NCBI RefSeq assembly: GCF_041260665.1
Contig: NZ_JBGCCT010000001.1
Span: forward strand, 186,001-250,000
Direction: 5' to 3'
Length of the DNA stretch: 64,000 nucleotides
Origin: Catenulispora sp. GP43
GTDB lineage: Bacteria; Actinomycetota; Actinomycetes; Streptomycetales; Catenulisporaceae
Below, in pieces: positions 44,616 to 52,446 of the stretch. The translations under genes and the position numbers were made by a program. Position 1 is the first letter of the stretch, and each line of letters starts with the position of its first letter. Below the pieces are notes generated by a model. The model was not told where the DNA came from, searched no databases, and was given only the letters and a program-made list of their open reading frames with translations.

Positions 44616-46034
44616 TCAGCGCTGCTCGGCCAGGTCAGACCACAGATACGCGGCCGCCTCGGCACCCTTGAGCAGCAACGGGAGCGTCATGCTCTCGTTC
44701 GGCGAGTGCCAGCCGTCCGCGGGCAGCGACACCCCGAGGAACACCACCGGCGCCTCGATGACCTCCTGCAGGTCGGCCTCGGGGCCGGAGCCGCCCTCGC
44801 GGGTGAACAGCACCTCGCGCGGCTCGTCCGGCTCGCCGAACGCCTTGCCCAGGGAGCGGGTGATCGCCTGCACCGCCGGGTGGTCCAGCGGGGTCATGCA
44901 GGGCTTCACGCCGTCGGACTCCCAGTGGTGCGCGCCGGTCAGCCCGGCCGGGATGTTGGCGTAGAACCAGTCCTCGAACTTCTTCGCCACGTCCAGCGGC
45001 TCCTGGCCGGCCACCAGGCGCATCGAGATCTTGGCGTGCGCCTCGGCCGGGACGATGGTCTTGTGGCCGGGGCCGGTGTGCCCGCCCCAGAAACCGTTCA
45101 GCTCGAACGTCGGCCGCGCCCACACCCGCTCCAGCGTGGTGAAGCCGGCCTCGCCGGCGGTCGCGGAGGACTTGGCGTTGCCCAGCCAGGCCTGCTCGTC
45201 GAAGGGCAGCTTGGCGAACATCTCGCGGTCGGTCTCGGTCAGCTCGACGACGCCGTCGTAGAAGCCGGGGATGACGACGCGCTTGTCCTCATCGTGGACC
45301 CGGCCCATGAGCCGCACCAGCTCGGTCAGCGGGTTCGGGATCGCACCGCCGAAGGAGCCGGAGTGCACATCGTTGGCCGGGCCGTTCAGGTCGATCTGGC
45401 CGGTGATCATGCCGCGCATCCCGGTGCAGGTGGACGGCGTCTCCCGGTCCCACATGCCGGTGTCGGAGACCACGACGACGTCGGCCTTCACCCGGTCCCG
45501 CTTGTCCTCCAGCAGCGCACGGAAGTTCGGCGAGCCGGACTCCTCCTCGCCCTCGGCGATGATCTTCAGGTTCACCGCCGGCGCGGTCCGCCCGGTGGCG
45601 GCCAGGTGCGCCCGCAGGCCGAGCAGGTGGAACGCCAGCTGGCCCTTGTCGTCGGCGGCGCCGCGGGCGTACAGCCGGTCGCCCTTGACCGTCGGCTCGA
45701 ACGGCGGCGTGTCCCACAGCTCCAGCGGCGTCACCGGCTGCACGTCGTGGTGGCCGTAGACGGCCACGGTCGGCGCGCCGGCGTCCCCGGACGGCCACTC
45801 GGCGAACACCGTCGGCAGGCCCTCGCCGCCCGCGGTCTCCCAGATCTCCACCGTCGGGAACCCGATCTCCCGCAGCTTCGCCGCCAGCCACTCGGCCGAC
45901 CGCCGGACCTCCGGCGCGCTGGCCGGGTCCGAGGAGATCGACGGGATCCGCAGCCATTCGTTGAGCTCGGCGAAGAACTCGTCGGCGTGCTCGGCTACAT
46001 ACGGACGGACAGCTTTGTCCGAGGCAGAAGTCAT
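44616..46034 (-). CDS. M20-family metallopeptidase (dipeptidase)
   Basis: A 472-residue di-zinc peptidase of the M20A/CNDP-like type. Metal ligands and the catalytic base are seen in VYGHHDVQP (His95, Asp97), ARGAADDKGQ, the catalytic pair in IIAEGEEESGSPN, and SDTGMW. The inserted dimerisation domain contains NGPANDVHSGSFGGAIPNPL. It should cleave dipeptides or N-acyl amino acids in the cytoplasm. It is probably co-transcribed with nudC. A TAAGGT element 6 bases upstream of the ATG may be a leaderless -10, though AGGTG could serve as ribosome site. Confidence 0.9.
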   Translation of the reverse strand: MTSASDKAVRPYVAEHADEFFAELNEWLRIPSISSDPASAPEVRRSAEWLAAKLREIGFPTVEIWETAGGEGLPTVFAEWPSGDAGAPTVAVYGHHDVQPVTPLELWDTPPFEPTVKGDRLYARGAADDKGQLAFHLLGLRAHLAATGRTAPAVNLKIIAEGEEESGSPNFRALLEDKRDRVKADVVVVSDTGMWDRETPSTCTGMRGMITGQIDLNGPANDVHSGSFGGAIPNPLTELVRLMGRVHDEDKRVVIPGFYDGVVELTETDREMFAKLPFDEQAWLGNAKSSATAGEAGFTTLERVWARPTFELNGFWGGHTGPGHKTIVPAEAHAKISMRLVAGQEPLDVAKKFEDWFYANIPAGLTGAHHWESDGVKPCMTPLDHPAVQAITRSLGKAFGEPDEPREVLFTREGGSGPEADLQEVIEAPVVFLGVSLPADGWHSPNESMTLPLLLKGAEAAAYLWSDLAEQR

Positions 46035-46080
46035 GCCTGCACCTTACTCCTGCCCCGGACGGTCGATCTTGTGGGACCGC

Positions 46081-47463
46081 TCAGCCGACCAGGTCCGCGG
46101 GGACCCCTTGCAGCGCCACCGGCCGGATGAACCGCCGGATCGCCTCAGTGCCCACCGACGTGCTCCAGGACGCCGAGGTGGCCGGCCACGGGCCGCCGTG
46201 CTGCATGGCCTCGACGACCGCGACACCGGTCGGCACGCCGTTCCAGACCACGCGCCCGGCCCGGGCCACCAGCGAGGGCAGCAGGGTGCGGGCCGCCTCG
46301 CGGTCGGCGGCGCTGCCGTCGTCGGCGATGATCGTCGCGGTCAGCTGGCCCTCCAGCGAGTCGGCGAGCGCCGGGTACTCGGCCGGGTCGGCGCGCACGA
46401 TCACTGTCGCCGGCCCGAAGTGCTCCTCGCGGTAGTCGCCGGCGAAGTCCTTCGCAGAGATCTGCGCCGCGAACGGCTTTCCCGCACGGTCGGCGTCCGC
46501 ACCCGCGCCGGTGATCCGCTCCTGCCAGCGCCGGTGGGCCGCGGCCATCCCGTCGGTGAGCATCGGGATCGGGGCGCTGTCGGCGATGAGGTCTCCGGTC
46601 AGGTCGCCGAGCGCCTGGCCGTCGGCGGTCTCGGGCACGAACACTACGCCCGGCTTGGTGCACAGCTGCCCGCCGGACCCGGTCACCGCCCCGGCCAGCG
46701 TCTCGGCCCACTTCTTGCGGCCGGCCTCGTCGGCGATCGCCCCGGGCAGCACGAACACCGGGTTCACGCTCCCCATCTCGGCGTACACCGGGATCGGCTC
46801 GGGACGCGCGGCCGCGGCGTCCATCAGGGCCCGGCCGCCGCCGAAGGAGCCGGTGAAGCCCACCGCCTTGATCGCGGGGTGCTGTACCAGCTCGATCGAG
46901 AGCTTGTTGGGGTCGCCGTCGGTCGACTCGGCGTCCAGGAAGCCGAAGGTGCCCTCCGGCGCTCCGGCGCCGGCGACCGCCTCGCTCAGGATCTCCGCGA
47001 TCCGGCGCGACAGCCGCGGCTGCGCCGGGTGGCCCTTCACCACCACCGGGCAGCCGGCGGCCAGGGCCGAGGCGGTGTCGCCGCCGGGGACGCCGAAGGC
47101 GAACGGGAAGTTGGACGCGGCGAACACCGCGACCGGCCCGAGCGGGACGTCGACGGTGTACACGTCCGCCCCGCCGAGCGCGGCGCCCGGCGAGCTGCGC
47201 CGGGACAGGTGACGGCCGGCGGCGACGTGGTCGCCGTACAGCCGCAGCTGGCCGGTGGTGCGGCCGACCTCGCCGGCCAGCCGCGCCGCGGTCAGCCCGG
47301 TCTCGGCGCGGGCCAGCTCGACGAGCTCGGCGTGCGCCGCCTCCAGGGCGTCGGCGCACGCGTGGAGCAGGTCCCGGCGGCGTTCGGCGCCCCAGGAGCC
47401 GTAGACGCCCGCCGCTGACGCCGCCGCCTCGGCGGCCCGATCCAGTGTCGTGTGATATGTCAC
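46081..47463 (-). CDS. Aldehyde dehydrogenase (NADP+), ketoglutarate-semialdehyde type
   Basis: A 460-residue aldehyde dehydrogenase. The catalytic Cys is in SGGQLCTKPG, the general base Glu in YAEMGSVNPVFVL, and the coenzyme motif in FTGSFGGGRALMDAA. The phrases FPFAFGVPGGDTASALAAGCPVV and FGFLDAES resemble alpha-ketoglutaric semialdehyde and fatty aldehyde dehydrogenases (AldH/VhALDH group). The substrate is uncertain. GTG 47461-47463 is supported by a promoter whose transcript would begin at that codon. Confidence 0.87.
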   Translation of the reverse strand: MTYHTTLDRAAEAAASAAGVYGSWGAERRRDLLHACADALEAAHAELVELARAETGLTAARLAGEVGRTTGQLRLYGDHVAAGRHLSRRSSPGAALGGADVYTVDVPLGPVAVFAASNFPFAFGVPGGDTASALAAGCPVVVKGHPAQPRLSRRIAEILSEAVAGAGAPEGTFGFLDAESTDGDPNKLSIELVQHPAIKAVGFTGSFGGGRALMDAAAARPEPIPVYAEMGSVNPVFVLPGAIADEAGRKKWAETLAGAVTGSGGQLCTKPGVVFVPETADGQALGDLTGDLIADSAPIPMLTDGMAAAHRRWQERITGAGADADRAGKPFAAQISAKDFAGDYREEHFGPATVIVRADPAEYPALADSLEGQLTATIIADDGSAADREAARTLLPSLVARAGRVVWNGVPTGVAVVEAMQHGGPWPATSASWSTSVGTEAIRRFIRPVALQGVPADLVG

Positions 47464-47469
47464 CGAATC

Positions 47470-47498
47470 AGGGTAACCCCGTTTACTCGGGGGCCCAA
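47470..47498 (-). promoter_or_regulatory. Promoter of the aldehyde dehydrogenase gene (leaderless)
   Basis: On the minus strand TTGGGC (47498-47493), a 17-base spacer, TACCCT (47475-47470), then 6 bases to the GTG start. No ribosome site. The spacer contains the hairpin CCCCG-agtaaa-CGGGG, which may act as operator or as the end of the binding-protein transcript. Confidence 0.55.
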
Positions 47499-47542
47499 CC
47501 CCTCGTCCGGATTGTGACCGCCATCTGGTCGCCGCTCGCCGG

Positions 47543-48925
47543 CTACTTCGCCGGCGCCTGCGCCCAGAACGCGACCGACTCCGTCTTGAGCTTGCCGATG
47601 AACTGCTGCGGAGTCAGCTTCCCGGTCATGAAGGCGACCGAATCCGGCTGGAACACCGTCGTGTACCACTTGGAATCGTCGCGCATCAGCGCGTCCTGGT
47701 CCGGGAAGACCGTGCGGTTGGTCAGCGCGGTCTGCACCGAGGCCAGCACGCCGGGCGCGGGGATGTCGGTGCGCGGCGTCATGTTGCCGGCCTCCGTGGA
47801 GATCTTCGACAGCTGGGCCTTGGCCATGAAGTAGAGGACGAACTTCTCCGCGGCGTCCGCGTTCTTGCCGGCCTTGGGCAGCGCGAACCCGAAGAAGTTC
47901 ACGCCCGCGGAGTCGTTCGAGGGCAGGCCGCCCTGGTCCGGCATCGTCGGGAACACGAAGCTGTCCACGTTCGTCGTGCGCTTGGTCTCGCTGGGCACCC
48001 ACGTGCCGCCCAGGATCAGCGCGGCCTTGCCGGCGGCCCAGGTGTTCTGCTGGTCCTTGGCGTGGGTGCTGGTGGTCCCGGTGTCCTCGGTGTTCCAGCC
48101 GGGCGCGAAGTAGCCGCCCTTCACCAGCGTCTCCAGCTTCTGCGCGCCGTCCAGCAGCCGGGTGTCGTCCCAGCGGCTGTCGCCGGCGGCCGCGGAGGCG
48201 TCGTTCTGCTCGGCGGTGCGCTTGAACTGGCCGGGGCCGAGTTCGCGCTCGAACATCCACTCCACCCAGTAGGCGGCGTTGCCCCCGCTGGCGTCCAGGG
48301 CCAGCGGCGCCTGCCCCTTGGCCTTGACCTGCTGCAGCAGGTCCATGAACTGGTCCCAGGTCTGCGGCGGGTTCGTGGACAGCTGCGGGTACCGGGTCTT
48401 GTCGAAGAAGACGGCCTCGGAGGCGACCTCGTAGGGCACCATCACGACGCTGCCGGTCGCGTCGGTGAGCAGCGGCATGTACTTGTCCGGCACGACCTCG
48501 GCCAGGTTCTGGTTCTCGCCGGGGACCGGCTGCTGGTACAGGTCGGTCAGACCGGTGAGGGCCACCCCCTCGGCCGTGGCGCCGAGGATCGTGTTGATAC
48601 TGCCGTCGGACAGGTCCGGCACCGGCTTTCCGGCCTTGAGCGCGGCGGCGACGTCGTCCAGCACCGCGCGGCCGTGCCACTCGACGGTGACGGTGACCCC
48701 GGTGGCGGCCTTGTACGAGGCCAGCGCCTCCTTGATCACCGCGGCCTGCGGCTCGTTCTCCTTCCACATGGACCAGTACGTGAAGGACTTCGAGCCCCCG
48801 GACCCCCCGGACGCCCCCGACGTCGTACTGCTGGAGCAGGCGGGCACGGTCGCGGCGATGACGAGTGCCGCGGCCGTCACGGCTATGTTCCGCCTCTTAT
48901 GTCTTCCCCTGGACTGCGATGGCAT
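47543..48925 (-). CDS. ABC sugar-binding lipoprotein, orphan
   Basis: A 460-residue family 1 extracellular binding protein. Signal peptide with an Arg/Lys-rich start and lipobox TVPAC (Cys30). Mature protein opens FTYWSMWKENEPQAAVIKEA and contains PYEVASEAVFFDKTRYPQ, NPPQTWDQFMDLL and ALILGGTWVPSE, typical of oligosaccharide binders. No permease or ATPase gene is nearby, so it must use transporters encoded elsewhere (MsiK-type shared ATPase in streptomycetes). A catabolite-type operator overlaps its promoter. Confidence 0.88.
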   Translation of the reverse strand: MPSQSRGRHKRRNIAVTAAALVIAATVPACSSSTTSGASGGSGGSKSFTYWSMWKENEPQAAVIKEALASYKAATGVTVTVEWHGRAVLDDVAAALKAGKPVPDLSDGSINTILGATAEGVALTGLTDLYQQPVPGENQNLAEVVPDKYMPLLTDATGSVVMVPYEVASEAVFFDKTRYPQLSTNPPQTWDQFMDLLQQVKAKGQAPLALDASGGNAAYWVEWMFERELGPGQFKRTAEQNDASAAAGDSRWDDTRLLDGAQKLETLVKGGYFAPGWNTEDTGTTSTHAKDQQNTWAAGKAALILGGTWVPSETKRTTNVDSFVFPTMPDQGGLPSNDSAGVNFFGFALPKAGKNADAAEKFVLYFMAKAQLSKISTEAGNMTPRTDIPAPGVLASVQTALTNRTVFPDQDALMRDDSKWYTTVFQPDSVAFMTGKLTPQQFIGKLKTESVAFWAQAPAK

Positions 48926-48931
48926 GGAGGC

Positions 48932-48961
48932 AGGGTACGGGTTTACGGAAAGCGCTTACAA
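48932..48961 (-). promoter_or_regulatory. LacI-type operator overlapping a leaderless promoter of the sugar-binding protein
   Basis: The sequence TGTAAGCGCTTTCC (minus strand, 48960-48947) matches the LacI/CcpA-type operator consensus at 13 of 14 positions around the palindromic core AAGCGCTT. It overlaps TTGTAA (48961-48956), a -35 candidate, with an 18-base spacer to TACCCT (48937-48932) and 6 bases to ATG 48925. A bound repressor would exclude polymerase until its sugar is present. Confidence 0.65.
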
Positions 48962-49038
48962 CGCGGGGCCGCCCCGTTCGAGCACTGATCATCCGGCGTT
49001 CACGCGCGCCCCGGCCCGGGAGCATGGAAAACGGCTTC

Positions 49039-52000
49039 TCAGCCGTCCCCGAACAGCTCCTCGAGCTCCTCGCGGTCCGGCAAGTCGGCCGGCCGGACCG
49101 TCTTCCCGTCGCGCACGTAGACGAAGGCCGCCGAGACCGCGGACAACGGCACCCCGAGCATCTCCGCCCAGGCCAGCCGATAGATCGCCAGCTGGGTCGA
49201 ATCCGCGTCGTGGGACCGGGAGGTCTTCCAGTCGACGACTTCCCATCCGTCAGCAGTCTTATATACGGCATCGATGCGTCCGCGCACCACCCGGCCGGCC
49301 AGCACCACCTGGAAGGGCTGCTCGACGGCCTCCGGCGTCGACTCGGCCCACGGCGTGCGCTGGAACGCCTCCTGCAGCTCCTTGAGGTCCACCTCGTCGG
49401 TGATCTCCTCGTCGGCCGCGCCGGGCAGGTCCTCGTACTCGAACAGGGCCTGCTGCCCGAACAACGACTCGATCCAGGCATGGAACTTGGTTCCCAGGCG
49501 CGCGGAGGGCTTCGGCGCCTGGGGCATGGGGCGCGCCAGCTCACGGCGGAACCCCGAGGGGTCTTTGCGGTATCGCAGCAGCTGGGAGGCCGACATCGAG
49601 GACGGGAGCGGGGCGTAGCGCTGGATGGAGTCGCCGCGCTTGAGCTCCTCCAGCAGGGCCTCCAGGTCGCGGTCCCAGGAGGCGATGGCCGCGCGGTCCT
49701 CGGCGGTGGCGGCGGCCTCGGCGTCCAGGACATGGGGCTCGGCCGGCTCCTCCGGCTCCTCGGCGACCCGCTGCGCCGGCAGCAGGTCGGCGATCGGCTC
49801 ACCGTCCTCGTCGAAGAACGGGACCGGCTCGAAGGCGGCGCCCGGCGCGGCTGCCGCCTCGCCGGCATCACTGCCGGCCTGTTCAACGGCTTGAGGTTCC
49901 TCAGAATCCGGCTCGGTGCCGATCGGCTCGCCGAACGCCGCGGCCTGCCGCCGGTGCAGCGCCGCGACCACCATCTCCGCCCCGATCCGCCGCCGCTCGG
50001 CCGCCTCGGCGTCCGGCAGCACCGGCCAGTGCGCCTCGGTCGCGCCGAGGCTGGGGTTCACCGCGTCGGGATCCGGCTCGGCGGCCCAGGCGACGATCTC
50101 GCCGTGGCCGTCCTGGCAGTGCTCGAACAACCCGGTCAGCCAGGTGTCCGGCCCGCGGCGCCGCTTCTGCGTCGGGCCCCACCAGTGCCCCGAGGCCGTC
50201 AGGTAGTAGCGCGGCCGGGTGACCGTCACGTACTCCAGCCGCAGGTCCTCCCAGGACTCGTACTCCTTGGCCTGCTCCTTGAAGGACTTGAACGCGGCGG
50301 TGTTGCCGGCGTCGTCCAGGACCGGCAGGTGTTCGGCGTCGCCGCGCAGCGGATAGGGCAGCACCGCGCCGGAGCCGATCCACGACTCGCGCGGCTTCTG
50401 CGCGGCGCCGGCCAGGTGCGGCACGAACACCGCGTCCCACTCCAGGCCCTTGGACTTGTGCATGGTCAGCAGCTTCACCGAGTCGCCCTGCGAGGGCAGC
50501 GAGGCGTCGATGCCCCGCTCGTGGCGCTCGGCGGCCTTCAGGTAGGCCCGGAAAGCGGTTACTGACTGGTCGCCCTCCAGGTCCTGGAAGTCCGCGGCCC
50601 GGCCCAGGAACGCCGCCAGCGTCTCCGCCGAGCGCTGCGCCACCAGCTTCGGCGAGGCCGCGACCTCCACGTCCAGGCCGGTCACCGAGATCACCCGGTG
50701 CAGCACGTCCAGGACCGGCTCGGACAGCCGCCGCCGCAGGATCCGCACCTCGGAGGCGAACCGCGCGAAGCGGACCCGGGCCTCCTCGGAGAACGGCAGA
50801 TCGGGTCCCGGGTCGGCCATCGCGTCGGACAGCGAGACCACCTCGGTCGGATCCGAGCCCGCGACCGCCTCGGCCAGCCGGTCCCGGCCGGCCCGGTCGG
50901 CGTAGTCGGCCGGGTCGCGGACCAGTTCCCGGGCCCGCATCCCGAGCAACGCCAGGTCGCGCGCGCCGATCCGCCAGCGCGGCCCGGTCAGCAGCCGCAC
51001 CAGCGAGGCGTTGGCGATCGGCTCGTCGAGCACGTCCAGCATCGCGATCAGGTCGGCGACCTCCGGCAGGTGCACGAGCCCTGAGAGCCCGACGACCTCG
51101 ACCGGCAGCCCCTGTGCGTGCATCTCCTCGTACAGCGGCGGGATCTGGTTGCCCTTGCGCACCAGCACCGCGATCTCGCGCAGCGCGATCCCGCCCCGGT
51201 AGTGCGCGTCGGCGACCATCCGCGCGACCCACTTCACCTCGTCCTCGGCGGTCTCGGTCAGCCCGACGCGGGTCCAGCCCTGGTCGGCCTTCTCCGCCGA
51301 CGGCCGCAGCTGCCGGACCCCGGTGTGCCGCTGGCGCAGCGGGTCCGACACCACGTTCGCGAACTCCAGCAGATGGCCGCCGCTGCGCCGGTTCTCGCTC
51401 AGCGCGTAGCCGCGCGAGCGGGCGCCGTCGGCCTTCGCGAAGTGGTCCGGGAAGTCGTCGAGGTTCGCCACCGAGGCGCCGCGCCAGCCGTAGATGGACT
51501 GGCACGGGTCTCCGACCGCGGTCACCGGGTGCCCGCCCCCGAAAAGACCGACCAGCATCCGGCGCTGCGCGACCGACGTGTCCTGGTACTCGTCGAGCAG
51601 CACCACCCGGAACTTCTCGCGCTCGATCGCCCCGACCTCGGGCCGCTCCTCGGCCAGCCGCGCGCCGAGCACCATCTGGTCGCCGAAGTCGATCAGGTCG
51701 CGCCGCACCTTCAGGTCGCGGTAGCGCTCGACCAGCTCGGAGAGCTCGACCCGCTGCCGGGCGATCTCGGCGGCCTTGAGGAAGTCGGTGTAGCCGCGCT
51801 TGGCCTTGCCGTTCCTGGGGTCGCGGAAGGACTCCGCCTGCCCGATGAAGGCTTCCTCGTGCTCGCGCAGCGCCTCGGGGGTGACCAGGTGCTCGGACAG
51901 CTCGCCGTCCAGGGCCAGCACCCGGTCGGCGAGGTCGGCGACCTTGCCCTTGAAGAACCGCAGCTCCTTGGGGCCGCGCACCGCGGTGACCGCCAGCTGG

Positions 52001-52446
52001 TAGCGCGTGGCGTCGGCGAGCAGCCGCGCCGAGGGCTCCAGGCCCAGGCGCAGGCCGTGCTCCTTGATCAGGCGGTCGGCGTAGGCGTGGTAGGTCGAGA
52101 CCGTGGGCTCGCCGACCGACTCCTCGATATAGGAGTCGCCCGCGACGAAGGAGCCGTCAAGCACAGTGTCGAGCTCTTCGTCCTCCAGTTTGCGCAGGGC
52201 CTTGCGGATGCGCTCGGAGAGCTCCGCGGCCGCCTTGTTGGTGAAGGTCAGCCCGAGCACCTGGTGCGGCCCCACCTGCCCGGTGCCGACCAGCCACACC
52301 ACGCGGGCGGCCATCACCGTGGTCTTCCCCGACCCCGCGCCGGCCACGATGACGGCCGGCTCCAGCGGCGCCGTGATGGCTTCGAGCTGTTCTTCCGTGT
52401 AAGGAACCCCGAGCAGTGCTTTCAGATCTTCGGTGTCCCGGATCAA
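49039..52446 (-). CDS. adnB: Helicase-nuclease subunit AdnB
   Basis: A 1135-residue UvrD/PcrA-like motor fused to a C-terminal RecB-family nuclease. Motor: VAGAGSGKTTVMAARVVWLV (from about residue 33), DEYQDTSVAQRRMLVGLFGG, GDPCQSIYGWRGASVANL, LLTMHKSKGLEWDAVFVPHL. Nuclease: FHAWIESLFGQ, RGRIDAVYK and EVVDWKTSR. Long Glu/Pro/Ala-rich insert before the nuclease. With AdnA it resects double-strand breaks. The best start is TTG 52444-52446, which overlaps the adnA stop (TTGA), so translation is coupled; GAGGG 12 bases upstream is a possible ribosome site. Confidence 0.93.
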   Translation of the reverse strand: MIRDTEDLKALLGVPYTEEQLEAITAPLEPAVIVAGAGSGKTTVMAARVVWLVGTGQVGPHQVLGLTFTNKAAAELSERIRKALRKLEDEELDTVLDGSFVAGDSYIEESVGEPTVSTYHAYADRLIKEHGLRLGLEPSARLLADATRYQLAVTAVRGPKELRFFKGKVADLADRVLALDGELSEHLVTPEALREHEEAFIGQAESFRDPRNGKAKRGYTDFLKAAEIARQRVELSELVERYRDLKVRRDLIDFGDQMVLGARLAEERPEVGAIEREKFRVVLLDEYQDTSVAQRRMLVGLFGGGHPVTAVGDPCQSIYGWRGASVANLDDFPDHFAKADGARSRGYALSENRRSGGHLLEFANVVSDPLRQRHTGVRQLRPSAEKADQGWTRVGLTETAEDEVKWVARMVADAHYRGGIALREIAVLVRKGNQIPPLYEEMHAQGLPVEVVGLSGLVHLPEVADLIAMLDVLDEPIANASLVRLLTGPRWRIGARDLALLGMRARELVRDPADYADRAGRDRLAEAVAGSDPTEVVSLSDAMADPGPDLPFSEEARVRFARFASEVRILRRRLSEPVLDVLHRVISVTGLDVEVAASPKLVAQRSAETLAAFLGRAADFQDLEGDQSVTAFRAYLKAAERHERGIDASLPSQGDSVKLLTMHKSKGLEWDAVFVPHLAGAAQKPRESWIGSGAVLPYPLRGDAEHLPVLDDAGNTAAFKSFKEQAKEYESWEDLRLEYVTVTRPRYYLTASGHWWGPTQKRRRGPDTWLTGLFEHCQDGHGEIVAWAAEPDPDAVNPSLGATEAHWPVLPDAEAAERRRIGAEMVVAALHRRQAAAFGEPIGTEPDSEEPQAVEQAGSDAGEAAAAPGAAFEPVPFFDEDGEPIADLLPAQRVAEEPEEPAEPHVLDAEAAATAEDRAAIASWDRDLEALLEELKRGDSIQRYAPLPSSMSASQLLRYRKDPSGFRRELARPMPQAPKPSARLGTKFHAWIESLFGQQALFEYEDLPGAADEEITDEVDLKELQEAFQRTPWAESTPEAVEQPFQVVLAGRVVRGRIDAVYKTADGWEVVDWKTSRSHDADSTQLAIYRLAWAEMLGVPLSAVSAAFVYVRDGKTVRPADLPDREELEELFGDG

